DNA of 32,702 bases. Origin: Desulfobacteraceae bacterium. GTDB lineage: Bacteria; Desulfobacterota; Desulfobacteria; Desulfobacterales; JAJDOA01. This document shows, piece after piece, positions 6,551 to 14,984 of the stretch. Location: NCBI GenBank assembly GCA_022340405.1, contig JAJDOA010000269.1:1-32702 (forward strand), read 5' to 3'. Every line of letters begins with the position of its first letter. Within the stretch, counting starts at the first letter, position 1. The translations under genes were made by a program, and so were the position numbers. The notes under the pieces were generated by a model. The model worked only from the letters and a program-made list of their open reading frames with translations. It had not been told where the DNA came from and ran no database searches.

Positions 6551-9500
6551 ATGCCCAAACGCGACGACATCCATAAGATCCTCATCATCGGTTCCGGCCC
6601 CATCGTGATCGGTCAAGCCTGCGAGTTCGACTACTCCGGAACCCAAGCCTGCAAGGCCCTGCGATCCCTCGGCTACGAAGTGGTTCTGGTCAACTCCAAC
6701 CCGGCCACCATCATGACCGATCCGGGTATGGCCGATGTCACCTACATCGAGCCGCTCAACCTCAAGGTACTCACCGAAATTATCGCCGCGGAGAAACCGG
6801 ATGCCCTACTGCCGAACCTGGGGGGGCAGTCGGGATTGAACCTATCTTCCGAACTACACCGCACAGGTGTGCTGGATCGGTATGGGGTCCGTATCATCGG
6901 GGTCAACGTGGATGCCATCGAAAGGGGCGAGGATCGAACCGCCTTCAAGAACACCATGGACCGCCTCGGCATCGAAATGCCCAAAAGCCAAGCGGTGCAT
7001 TCGGTGGCAGAGGCCGAATTGGTGGCCGAGCGATTGGGCTACCCGGTGGTCATCCGTCCAGCCTATACCATGGGAGGGACCGGAGGCGGGCTTGTCTACA
7101 ACGTCGAAGAGCTGCGCATCGTGGCTGCCCGCGGCCTTTCCGCCAGCCTCATTCACCAGGTGCTGGTGGAGGAATCCGTCCTGGGCTGGGAAGAGCTGGA
7201 GCTGGAGGTGGTCCGCGACGCCGACAACAACCGGATCACCGTCTGCTTCATCGAAAATGTGGACGCCATGGGTGTACACACCGGCGACAGCTACTGCACC
7301 GCTCCGATGCTCACCATCGCACCGGAGCTGCAGCAGCGCCTGCAGGAATACTCCTACGCCATCGTGGAGGCCATCGAAGTCATTGGAGGGACGAACATCC
7401 AGTTCGCCCACGATCCGGCAACCGGCCGGGTGGTGGTTATCGAGATCAATCCCCGCACCTCACGCTCCTCTGCGCTGGCCTCCAAGGCCACAGGCTTTCC
7501 CATTGCACGCGTTTCCTCCCTGCTGGCCGGCGGACTGGGCCTGAACGAAATCCCGTACTGGCGCGACGGCACTCTGGACCGGTACACCCCTTCCGGGGAC
7601 TATGTCGTGGTCAAATTCGCACGGTGGGCTTTCGAAAAATTTGAAGGAATCGAGGATTGCCTCGGGACCCAGATGCGCGCGGTGGGTGAGGTAATGAGCA
7701 TAGGAAAAACCTACAAGGAAGCGTTCCAGAAGGCCATCCGGAGCCTGGAGATCAATCGCTATGGCCTGGGGTTTGCCAAAAATTTCAATGAACTTCCCTT
7801 GGAGTCTCTGCTTCGGATGCTCTCCGTTCCCTCCAGCGAGCGTCAGTTCTTGATGTACGAGGCCCTTCGGAAAGGGGCCGACATTGAAGCGCTGGCCCGA
7901 AGGACATACATCAAACCATGGTTTATCCAGCAGATGAAGGAGATGGTGGATCTGGAGGAGGAGATTCTCTCCCACCGGGGCAAGGACCTGCCCGACGAAC
8001 TCCTGGAGCGCGCGAAAAAGGATGGTTTTGCGGATCGAACCATCGCCCGTCTTTTGGGAATCGATGAAAAAGCAGTCCGGGAGCGACGCAAGACACTGGG
8101 TCTGGTTCAGGCGTGGGAGCCGGTGCCGGTCAGTGGTGTCGAAGATGCAGCATATTATTATTCGACATACAACGCACCCGACCGAGTCGCCGTTTCGGAC
8201 CGCAAAAAAATCATGGTTCTAGGAGGCGGCCCCAACCGCATCGGGCAGGGCATCGAGTTCGACTATTGCTGTGTGCACGCGGCCTTTGCCATCCGGGAGG
8301 CCGGCTACGAATCCATCATGGTCAACTGCAATCCGGAGACGGTTTCCACCGACTATGACACTTCGGACAAACTCTACTTCGAGCCGCTCACCGTGGAGGA
8401 CGTGCTGAGCATCTACGAAAAGGAAAAGCCCGAGGGCATCATCGCACAGTTCGGCGGGCAGACCCCCCTGAACATCGCCCGCGAGCTGGCCGCCGCGGGT
8501 GTCAGGGTCTTGGGCACCTCCCCCGAGACCATCGACCTGGCCGAGGACCGGGAGCGGTTCCGTGAGATCATGCGCCGGATAGGCATCCCCCAACCCGATT
8601 CAGGCATGGCCAGCAGTTACGACGAGGCGCTGGCCATTGCCGGCCGTATCGGCTATCCGCTCATGGTTCGGCCTTCCTATGTCCTGGGTGGACGCGGCAT
8701 GGAGATCGTCCACGACGACCGCATGCTGCAGCGGTACTTGGAGGCCGCGGTGGAGATATCTCCGGAACGTCCGATCCTCATCGACAAGTTTCTGGACAAT
8801 GCCATCGAGGTCGAAGCCGACGCCATCGCCGACGGTATCGACGCTTTCGTGCCCGCCGTCATGGAGCACATCGAACTGGCCGGTATCCATTCCGGAGATT
8901 CGGCCTGCGTGATCCCGCCCATCAGCATCGCGCCCAAACATGTGGACACCATCAAGGAGTACACAAGTCGGATCGCCGTGGAGCTCGAAGTGGTGGGTCT
9001 GATGAACATCCAATACGCCATCTATGAAAACACGGTCTACGTGCTCGAGGCAAATCCGAGGGCGTCCCGGACGGTTCCCATCGTATCCAAGGTTTGCGGA
9101 CTCTCCATGGCAAGGGCGGCTACCCAGGTGATCCTCGGCAAGCCGCTGGGTGAATTGGCGCTCCAAGACCGGCGGATTCAATATTTCGGCGTCAAGGAGG
9201 CGGTGTTCCCCTTCAACATGTTTCCGGAGGTGGACCCAGTGCTGGGCCCTGAAATGCGATCGACCGGCGAGGTACTGGGGCTTTCCCATTCTTTCGGGCG
9301 TGCATTCTTCAAGGCACAGGAGGCCACACAGACACCGTTGCCCGTGGAGGGAACCGTTCTGTTTACCATTGCGGACCGCGACAAAACCGCGGCGCTGGAA
9401 CCCGTCCGGTTATTTCGGGACTTGGGTTTTTCCATCATGGCCACCGAGGGCACCCATCGCTTTCTCCGGGAAAGGAGCATCGATACCATTCCCGTTTCCA

Positions 9501-9751
9501 AACTGGGCCTGGGTCGGCCCAATCTCGTGGACGCCATCAAAAGCGGACAAATTCAGTTGCTGGTCAACACGCCCAGTGGCAGACGATCGACAGCCGACAG
9601 CTCCGACATACGCAAAGCCGCCATCAAGTATAAAATTCCCTACATCACCACCACCGCCGCCGCCATTGCCGCTGCCCGCGGCATCGCCGCACGAAGGGAG
9701 GGATCACCCAAGGTGCGTTCGCTGCAGCGCTATCACGAGGCGGTGTGCTGA
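6551..9751 (+). CDS. carB: Carbamoyl-phosphate synthase large subunit
   Basis: A full-length 1066-aa CarB. It has two homologous ATP-grasp halves: the first begins MPKRDDIHKILIIGSGPIVIGQACEFDYSGTQA, and the second begins near residue 555 with KKIMVLGGGPNRIGQGIEFDYCCVHA. Both keep the NxNPET/NSNPAT elements and metal-binding N-P-R segments (EINPRTSRSS, EANPRASRTVP). The last ~130 residues are the MGS-like allosteric domain. It makes carbamoyl phosphate from bicarbonate, ATP and ammonia for pyrimidine and arginine synthesis; ammonia normally comes from the CarA glutaminase, which is not adjacent here. Start ATG 6551 has AAGGAG seven bases upstream. The 278-base gap before it has no other gene; TTGACATATATT at 6514-6525 is AT-rich but does not form a well-spaced promoter. 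Confidence 0.97.
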   Translation: MPKRDDIHKILIIGSGPIVIGQACEFDYSGTQACKALRSLGYEVVLVNSNPATIMTDPGMADVTYIEPLNLKVLTEIIAAEKPDALLPNLGGQSGLNLSSELHRTGVLDRYGVRIIGVNVDAIERGEDRTAFKNTMDRLGIEMPKSQAVHSVAEAELVAERLGYPVVIRPAYTMGGTGGGLVYNVEELRIVAARGLSASLIHQVLVEESVLGWEELELEVVRDADNNRITVCFIENVDAMGVHTGDSYCTAPMLTIAPELQQRLQEYSYAIVEAIEVIGGTNIQFAHDPATGRVVVIEINPRTSRSSALASKATGFPIARVSSLLAGGLGLNEIPYWRDGTLDRYTPSGDYVVVKFARWAFEKFEGIEDCLGTQMRAVGEVMSIGKTYKEAFQKAIRSLEINRYGLGFAKNFNELPLESLLRMLSVPSSERQFLMYEALRKGADIEALARRTYIKPWFIQQMKEMVDLEEEILSHRGKDLPDELLERAKKDGFADRTIARLLGIDEKAVRERRKTLGLVQAWEPVPVSGVEDAAYYYSTYNAPDRVAVSDRKKIMVLGGGPNRIGQGIEFDYCCVHAAFAIREAGYESIMVNCNPETVSTDYDTSDKLYFEPLTVEDVLSIYEKEKPEGIIAQFGGQTPLNIARELAAAGVRVLGTSPETIDLAEDRERFREIMRRIGIPQPDSGMASSYDEALAIAGRIGYPLMVRPSYVLGGRGMEIVHDDRMLQRYLEAAVEISPERPILIDKFLDNAIEVEADAIADGIDAFVPAVMEHIELAGIHSGDSACVIPPISIAPKHVDTIKEYTSRIAVELEVVGLMNIQYAIYENTVYVLEANPRASRTVPIVSKVCGLSMARAATQVILGKPLGELALQDRRIQYFGVKEAVFPFNMFPEVDPVLGPEMRSTGEVLGLSHSFGRAFFKAQEATQTPLPVEGTVLFTIADRDKTAALEPVRLFRDLGFSIMATEGTHRFLRERSIDTIPVSKLGLGRPNLVDAIKSGQIQLLVNTPSGRRSTADSSDIRKAAIKYKIPYITTTAAAIAAARGIAARREGSPKVRSLQRYHEAVC

Positions 9752-9883
9752 GGCATGAGCTGCAAGGATGCTATTGCCATCCTCACGGCGGAAGGCCTCC
9801 GGTTGGTGCGGAAACCGACAAGCGTGTCGTTTCATGGGTCCCGAATCCAACCTCATGAACCAACCAAGGACAGGAGAAAGGCC

Positions 9884-11290
9884 ATGGGCGGACTGTTCGG
9901 TGTGGTGTCCAAGGAGGACTGCATCGCCGAGGTGTTCTACGGAACGGATTACCATTCCCACCTGGGCACCCGGCGGGCTGGAATGGCATTTCAGAACGGA
10001 GAAGGCATCCAGCGCTCTATTCACAACATCGAAAACAACTATTTCCGAAACAAGTTCGAGCCCGAACTTCCGCGATTCCGCGGTACGCGCGGCATCGGCG
10101 TGATCAGCGACACCGACCCCCAGCCGCTGATCATCGCCTCCCACCTGGGCACTTTTGCCATCGTTACCGTCGGCAAGATCAACAACCTGGACGATCTGGT
10201 CCGAAGGGCCCACGGCCGGAAGCGCTATTTTTCCGAAAGCCCGGGAGGCATTCCTAGCCCTACAGAGGTCGCGGCCATGTTGATCTGCGAAGAGGATAAT
10301 TTTGAAGACGGCATTCGGAAAGCACAGGAGGCGATCCGGGGCTCCTGCTCCATACTGCTGCTCACCGACAAGGGCATCTGGGCGGCCCGGGATCGCCTGG
10401 GCCGAACCCCCCTGGTCGTCGGCTGGAAAAAAGGCGCATGGGCGGTGAGTTCGGAATCCTGTGCGTTTGCCAATCTCGGCTTCTCGGTGGACTTTTTTCT
10501 GGGGCCCTCCGAAGCCGTTCTGCTTACTCCGGAGGGATCGGACCAGCGCCTGGCAGCGGGGCGGCAGATGCAGGTGTGCGCCTTCCTCTGGGTGTATTAC
10601 GGCTATCCGGCGTCGGATTACGAAGGCATCAACGTAGAGAGCGTGCGCAACCGGTGCGGGGCCTCCCTGGCCCGAAGAGACGACATCCCTGTGGACTGTG
10701 TGGCCGGCATTCCCGATTCCGGAATCGGTCATGCCGTCGGATATGCCAACGAGAGAAACATCCCGTACCGGAGACCGTTCGTTAAGTACACGCCGACATG
10801 GCCGCGAAGCTTCATGCCGCAAAACCAGGAACTGCGGGACCTGGTGGCCCGCATGAAATTGATCCCGGTGCGCAGGCTCATTGAAGGCAAGCGGCTGCTG
10901 TTTTGCGAGGACTCCATCGTGCGGGGCACCCAGTTGAAAGACAACGTCCAGGTCCTGTTCGATTGCGGCGCCCGCGAGGTGCATATGCGCACCGCCTGTC
11001 CGACATTGGTCTATCCGTGTGAATTCCTGAACTTTTCAACGTCCCGCTCCACGCTGGACCTGGCCGGGCGAAAAGTCATCTGCGAACTGGAGGGGGCCGA
11101 CGATCGAAACCTGGAACAGTATGCCTGCGTCGGCTCCGAAAAGCGCAATGCCATGGTGGAAGCCATCCGTAGACGGCTGCGCCTGACCTCCCTGCGGTTC
11201 CAACGCCTGAAAGACTTGGTCGCTGCCATCGGAATTCCCAAATCGCAACTGTGCACCCATTGCTGGGACGGGTCCAGCTACGGATATTAG
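9884..11290 (+). CDS. PurF-like amidophosphoribosyltransferase paralog lacking the glutaminase cysteine
   Basis: A 468-aa PurF relative. The PRPP-binding motif CEDSIVRGT is intact (residues 341-349, canonical DDSIVRGT). Cysteines C232 (QVCAF), C379 (YPCEF), C457 and C460 (CTHC) align by eye with the four [4Fe-4S] ligands of Bacillus subtilis PurF. The N-terminus is MGGLFGVV where active PurF has MCGIFG/VFG, so the Ntn nucleophile is Gly. GHxRY, HNGNL and SDTE glutamine-site motifs are also absent (GVISDTD, VGKINNL and PSPTE stand there). Glutamine hydrolysis therefore looks impossible, while PRPP chemistry may remain. ATG 9884 follows AGGAGAAAGG; the frame is open back to 9755, three bases after carB, but the extra 43 residues look like spacer. 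It is 132 bases after carB on the same strand and is probably co-transcribed. Confidence 0.88.
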   Translation: MGGLFGVVSKEDCIAEVFYGTDYHSHLGTRRAGMAFQNGEGIQRSIHNIENNYFRNKFEPELPRFRGTRGIGVISDTDPQPLIIASHLGTFAIVTVGKINNLDDLVRRAHGRKRYFSESPGGIPSPTEVAAMLICEEDNFEDGIRKAQEAIRGSCSILLLTDKGIWAARDRLGRTPLVVGWKKGAWAVSSESCAFANLGFSVDFFLGPSEAVLLTPEGSDQRLAAGRQMQVCAFLWVYYGYPASDYEGINVESVRNRCGASLARRDDIPVDCVAGIPDSGIGHAVGYANERNIPYRRPFVKYTPTWPRSFMPQNQELRDLVARMKLIPVRRLIEGKRLLFCEDSIVRGTQLKDNVQVLFDCGAREVHMRTACPTLVYPCEFLNFSTSRSTLDLAGRKVICELEGADDRNLEQYACVGSEKRNAMVEAIRRRLRLTSLRFQRLKDLVAAIGIPKSQLCTHCWDGSSYGY

Positions 11291-11341
11291 AGCATTTGCC
11301 AAAAATAGGTTCCGATTGGAATGGCCTTTGTCTTGTTTTCC

Positions 11342-11420
11342 GTAGGGGCGGGGTTGATCCCCGCCCAGCGTTGCGGGGCCTGTCACGCTGCAACGGGAGG
11401 GGATAAACCCCTCCCCTACA
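11342..11420 (+). repeat. GTAGGGGCGGGG palindromic element, copy 1
   Basis: The element is bounded by GTAGGGG and CCCCTAC. Inside are two hairpins: GGGCGGGG-TTGAT-CCCCGCCC (11346-11366) and GGGAGGGG-ATAAA-CCCCTCCC (11395-11415), separated by a GCGTTGCGG...CGCTGCAAC segment which is itself partly symmetric. A second copy in the opposite orientation lies at 20111-20186. The size of about 80 bases, terminal symmetry and lack of coding capacity suggest a non-autonomous palindromic repeat. Confidence 0.75.
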
Positions 11421-11542
11421 ATTTCATAGAACCGCATAGCCAAAACGGAACGGAATTCTGGCAACCGCTATAGCGGTTTTGTAGGTGGTGGGTGGTCCGC
11501 TGTGTGTTGTCGGTTGTAAGGGATCGTTGGATAGAGCAAGCG

Positions 11543-11650
11543 CTACGCCGTGAGCCGTTACGGCGGCGGGCAGTAATTTCTTTGCCGCGGATTTCGCGGA
11601 TGGCGCTGTTTTCGGAAGTGAGCACCATTCGGCTTACGGCTCACGTCGTT
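11543..11650. repeat. Inverted CCGTGAGCCGT-type short repeats
   Basis: TACGCCGTGAGCCGTTACGG (about 11543-11562) is an imperfect inverted copy of CGGCTTACGGCTCACG (about 11630-11645). About 65 bases of ordinary sequence lie between them. A similar GGGCTCACGGTTCACAGC fragment is at 5166-5183. They look like a degenerate dispersed repeat and not part of a gene. Confidence 0.45.
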
Positions 11651-12070
11651 TCATCGCACCAACAGCACCGGACATTTGGCCAGATGGGAAACCTTCCGGC
11701 TGACACTGCCCAGCAGCCAGCCTTTCACCGCGCCCAGTCCCCGAGAGCCTATCACGATGAGCCCCGCCTCGTGGGCTTCGGCTGCGTTCAGGATGGCCTC
11801 CGCTTCCGGACCCTCCAGCAGGTCCTCCTCGATCACCAGCTTCGGGTCCTTGAGTTCGCTGCGCATTTCCTCCATCAACTCCTGCCCCTTTTCTTTCCGT
11901 TTGGCGACCAGGTGGGAATAATCGCTGTAGCCGAGCAAGTCCGAAGTGGCGGGGTAGGCGTGAACGAGAACCAGCAATGAATCGAAAGCGTGCGCCAGAA
12001 CGGCAGCCTGCTGCAGCGCACGAAGAGAATGCTCGGATCCGTCCAGTGCGACAAGAATCTTCCGGTACAT
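11651..12070 (-). CDS. Universal stress protein, UspA family
   Basis: A 139-aa single-domain Usp. It opens with MYRKILVALDGSEHSLRAL, and near the C-terminus has GSRGLGAVKGWLLGSVSRKV, which fits the G-2x-G-9x-G-S/T nucleotide-binding motif of ATP-binding Usps, followed by the typical CPVLLVR end. Members are small cytoplasmic dimers induced by starvation or redox stress; the molecular role of this one is not given by the sequence. The ATG at 12070 is preceded by GGAAAGGACGG. It lies downstream of the GGDEF gene on the same strand with a 144-base gap that has a GGCCGCT/AGCGGCC inverted repeat, so a shared transcript is uncertain. Confidence 0.93.
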   Translation of the reverse strand: MYRKILVALDGSEHSLRALQQAAVLAHAFDSLLVLVHAYPATSDLLGYSDYSHLVAKRKEKGQELMEEMRSELKDPKLVIEEDLLEGPEAEAILNAAEAHEAGLIVIGSRGLGAVKGWLLGSVSRKVSHLAKCPVLLVR

Positions 12071-12214
12071 GGAATCCGTCCTTTCCGGAGCCGTTCGCGG
12101 ATCATGAATTCGGCATCGGCTTCGTCTGACTCACGCCGCTGCCCCGACGGCGAAGGCTCCCTTAGGGCCGCTCACCTTTTTCCGAAAGCGGCCGCCTTGG
12201 TTTTGCATCCGGGC

Positions 12215-12868
12215 CTATCCCGCCGCGGGGCGGGAGAAATCCGTCCTTACCATACCGTCCGGCCCGTCGGCCACAACCCGGTCTCCGCCCTGAGCCTTGG
12301 CGTTGTACATCGCCAGGTCGGCTCGCTTGATCAGCGTTTCCGCATCGTTTTCCTTCCTCAACTGGGCGACCCCCATGCTGAGGGTGACGCGGTAGCCTCG
12401 GCTCGTATTTTCCGTTCCTTCGTAGGGCCATCGCTCGTTGAACGCTTTGCGGATCTTCTCCGCTGTCTGTCGAGCCTGCTCCAGATCCGTTTCGGGCAGC
12501 AGGACGAAAAACTCGTCACCGCCGTAGCGGAAGCTCGGATCGGATTTCCGTGTCACGGCCCGCAGAGTTTCCCCCACCAGCCGCAGCACGTTGTCCCCCT
12601 CCAGGTGGCCGAAGCGGTCGTTGCAGTCCTTGAAGCGGTCCAGGTCGAAACAGATCAGGCTCAGGGCTCGCTGGTAGCGGTCTGCACGCGCCAGCTCACT
12701 GGAGAGACGCTCATGAAAATACCGCTGGTTGTAAAGTCCCGTCAGCCCGTCGGTGATGGACAGCGCACGCAGTTTTTCTTCGAGTCTCTTGCGATCTCTG
12801 AGGTCGTGGAAAAAGCCCACGCTGCCGATCTCTTGACCGTTTATACCATGTGCCTTTTGAGACTTCAA
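12215..12868 (-). CDS. GGDEF-domain diguanylate cyclase, apparently N-terminally truncated
   Basis: Residues about 38-200 are a complete GGDEF domain: DGLTGLYNQRYF, then FDLDRFKDCNDRFGHLEGD (metal/nucleotide site), then RYGGDEFFVLLPE with the active GGDEF. The inhibitory I-site RxxD is present as RKSD exactly five residues before GGDEF. It should therefore make cyclic di-GMP and be product-inhibited. The first 30 residues (GQEIGSVGFFHDLRDRKRLEEKL) are the last strand and linker of a PAS domain, but the rest of a PAS domain is missing. The only start is TTG at 12866-12868, and the frame closes with an upstream TGA about 30 codons earlier without an ATG. The missing sensor suggests truncation, or a rearrangement at the border with the divergent SpmA/B-like gene. 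Confidence 0.8.
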   Translation of the reverse strand: MKSQKAHGINGQEIGSVGFFHDLRDRKRLEEKLRALSITDGLTGLYNQRYFHERLSSELARADRYQRALSLICFDLDRFKDCNDRFGHLEGDNVLRLVGETLRAVTRKSDPSFRYGGDEFFVLLPETDLEQARQTAEKIRKAFNERWPYEGTENTSRGYRVTLSMGVAQLRKENDAETLIKRADLAMYNAKAQGGDRVVADGPDGMVRTDFSRPAAG

Positions 12869-13055
12869 TTTGACGCGTTCCAGGCGGCGGGTCGAGGCCT
12901 GTCCAGCTTGTGTGCTTCCTCCGGTAGTTTCTCACCGGCAAGTCTGCTACAGTAGCCCTGTTGCTGATCCTCCGCCGGCCGGAAGGGTCCCGGCTCTCAT
13001 TTTTTTTCGAAATGCAGGGGCCTTGGGCAGCGGAAAACCGAAATCGGATGCACGG

Positions 13056-14351
13056 ATGAACTTCATTTTCTTCGCCCTTGTCGCCGTTGCCTTTCTTTTT
13101 TCGGGCTGGCGCCAGGTTTTCTTCATACCGGGGTCCGACAGCCCGGCCCCCATGGAAACGCTCTCCCGCGCCATGGTGGATTCGGCGGGCGGAGCGGTGG
13201 AGCTGGCCATCGGGCTGGTGGGTGTGATGGCGCTGTTCTTGGGCTTGATGAAGGTAGCCGAGGAAGGCGGCATGCTGCGGATCCTGGCGCGGTTGATCCG
13301 ACCGCTGATGGTGCGTTTGTTTCCCGATGTGCCGCCGGATCATCCGGCCATGGGCGCGATGATTCTCAATCTTTCCGCCAATGCGCTGGGCCTCGGCAAC
13401 GCGGCGACCCCTTTCGGCATCCGGGCCATGCAGGAACTGGATCGGTTGAATCCGCATCGAGGGACGGCCACGGACGCCATGGCGCTGTTTCTTGCCGTCA
13501 ATACGTCGAGCGTCACGCTTCTGCCCACCGGTGTGATCGCCCTGCGAGCCGCAGCCGGGTCCATGGAGCCGGCCGCGATCCTGCCCACCACGCTGTTTGC
13601 CACCATCGGCTCCACCACGGCCGCCATCCTGGCCGCCAAGCTCTACGCTCGGTTCGCTCTTTTTCGGAGCAGGGAGCAAACCGAACCCTCCCCGAAGCCC
13701 TTGCCGGCAGCGGCCGAAGAGGATCCGGCCGATGCCGACGGGAACGGAGGCTATCCGCTGTGGGTCAGTCTTATTGCGCTCGGAGCCCTTGTGGCGCTGA
13801 TACCCGTGGCAGTGGCCTTCGGCCGGCAGCTTTCCCCTTGGATCCTTCCCGGGCTCATGGCGGGGTTTCTGCTGTTCGGGCTGTTGCGACGGGTACGAAT
13901 CTACGAGGTGTTCGTGGAGGGGGCAAAGGAGGGGTTTCAGGTGGCGCTGCGCATCATCCCCTACCTGGTGGCGATCCTGGTCGCGGTGGGCATGCTGCGG
14001 GCAAGCGGCGCCTTGGATGCCATCGTCGGAACGCTGGGAATCATCACCGGCCCCTTGGGATTGCCGGCCGAAGCCCTGCCCATGGCGCTGATGCGGCCGC
14101 TGTCCGGTTCGGGCGCCTACGGCATTCTTGCCTCCGTCATCAACGATCCGGCAATCGGTCCGGACAGCTACACGGGATATTTGGTCTCCACTTTTCAGGG
14201 ATCCACGGAAACCACCTTTTACGTGCTGGCGGTCTACTTCGGTGCCGTGCAGGTGCGCCGTATCCGCCACGCCCTGGCTGCGGCCCTTACCGCCGACATA
14301 GTGGGCATCGCCTGTGCGGTCATCGCCTGCCGTTTTTTTCTGGGCGTGTGA
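13056..14351 (+). CDS. Fused SpmA/SpmB-like nucleoside-recognition membrane protein
   Basis: A 431-aa polytopic membrane protein with two Gate (nucleoside recognition) domains. The first half resembles SpmA (MNFIFFALVAVAFLFSG, then GMLRILARLIRPLMVRLFP and NLSANALGLGNAATPFGIRAMQEL). The second resembles SpmB (YEVFVEGAKEGFQVALRIIPYLVAILVAVGMLRASGA, then ALMRPLSGSGAYGI and FQGSTETTFYVLAVYFGAV). In spore formers these are two proteins of the spore cortex/maturation process; fused versions are common in non-sporulating Gram-negatives and their transported substrate is unknown. I chose ATG 13056, where the first membrane helix starts; upstream sequence (from 12870) is not membrane-like. The Shine-Dalgarno is weak. 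It is convergent with the DJ-1 gene, 27 bases apart. Confidence 0.85.
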   Translation: MNFIFFALVAVAFLFSGWRQVFFIPGSDSPAPMETLSRAMVDSAGGAVELAIGLVGVMALFLGLMKVAEEGGMLRILARLIRPLMVRLFPDVPPDHPAMGAMILNLSANALGLGNAATPFGIRAMQELDRLNPHRGTATDAMALFLAVNTSSVTLLPTGVIALRAAAGSMEPAAILPTTLFATIGSTTAAILAAKLYARFALFRSREQTEPSPKPLPAAAEEDPADADGNGGYPLWVSLIALGALVALIPVAVAFGRQLSPWILPGLMAGFLLFGLLRRVRIYEVFVEGAKEGFQVALRIIPYLVAILVAVGMLRASGALDAIVGTLGIITGPLGLPAEALPMALMRPLSGSGAYGILASVINDPAIGPDSYTGYLVSTFQGSTETTFYVLAVYFGAVQVRRIRHALAAALTADIVGIACAVIACRFFLGV

Positions 14352-14378
14352 AGCAAAACGAATCGACAGGCCGTCACT

Positions 14379-14984
14379 TCACCCTTTGATCGGCTGTCGC
14401 TGCTCGGGCTCTGTCCAGTGAAATTCCATCTGCAGCGCGGTCCTTCTCGCCAAATCCAGACCGTGCAGCCGGGCGACAATGTGAAGGCTCATGTCGATCC
14501 CCGCCGAGATACCGCCGGATGTGACGACGTCTCCTTCATCGATCCAGCGGACCGAGTCACGGACGGTCAAATCCGGGTAGTGTTTCTGCAAACTTTCGAT
14601 ATCACTCCAGTGGGTGGTCACGTTTCGGTCCTTCAGCAACTCCGCCGCAGCCAGCAGAAAGGCGCCGGTACAGACGGAGGCAACAATCTCGGCTTTCTTG
14701 GCCTGGTGTGCGATCCAGCGAATCACATTCGGCTTTTTCATTTCTCCGTAATGCACTCCCCCGGAAACGATCAAGACGTCGATGGCCGGGTGATCTGCAA
14801 AACCGTAGGCCGGCTTCACCTGATATCCGGCCCTGGCAGTTACGATTCCTCCCGTTTCGCCGATCAGGAATACCGTGAAGGGGTTCTCGCCGGGGCAGAT
14901 TCTCGAAGCAGTGGAAAACACCTCGAAGGGTCCCGAAAAATCGAGCACCTCGGCCTGGTCATAAATGTAGATGCCAATGTTCAT
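14379..14984 (-). CDS. DJ-1/PfpI family protein
   Basis: A 201-aa single-domain DJ-1/PfpI (ThiJ) superfamily protein. It begins MNIGIYIYDQAEVLDFSGPFEVF with the acidic residue of the Glu-Cys pair in the first loop. The nucleophile elbow is VASVCTGAFLLAAA, with the reactive cysteine near residue 105, and VTSGGISAGIDMSLHIV follows. This arrangement is that of the isonitrile-hydratase-like and AraC-N-terminal-like subgroup. No DNA-binding domain is attached, so it is an enzyme or stress protein, not a GATase-AraC regulator. The ATG overlaps the stop of the alcohol dehydrogenase by four bases (ATGA), so translation is coupled, and a shared role in handling aldehyde or carbonyl compounds is a reasonable guess. 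Confidence 0.88.
   Translation of the reverse strand: MNIGIYIYDQAEVLDFSGPFEVFSTASRICPGENPFTVFLIGETGGIVTARAGYQVKPAYGFADHPAIDVLIVSGGVHYGEMKKPNVIRWIAHQAKKAEIVASVCTGAFLLAAAELLKDRNVTTHWSDIESLQKHYPDLTVRDSVRWIDEGDVVTSGGISAGIDMSLHIVARLHGLDLARRTALQMEFHWTEPEQRQPIKG

Larger units (their letters stand above)
11291..11650. other. Repeat-filled gap between convergent purF-like and uspA-like genes
   Basis: No gene is supported here. The gap contains a GTAGGGG palindromic element (11342-11420), a small perfect palindrome AACCGCTATAGCGGTT followed by TT (11463-11480) that could act as a weak bidirectional terminator, a GGTGGTGGGTGGT tract, and an inverted pair of CCGTGAGCCGT-type repeats. The bases just after the purF-like stop, TTTGCCAAAAATAGG, resemble the reverse complement of the end of the repeat at 20209-20319. 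Confidence 0.6.

Noticed and set aside
9755-9883. 43-aa extension of the purF-like protein
   Set aside because: No good ribosome-binding site, and the family N-terminus (GG at MGGLFG) aligns with ATG 9884, which has a strong one.
12711-14270. 519-aa reverse ORF opposite SpmA/B-like gene
   Set aside because: Gln/Arg/Gly/His-rich shadow with no motif; the plus strand encodes a clear membrane protein.
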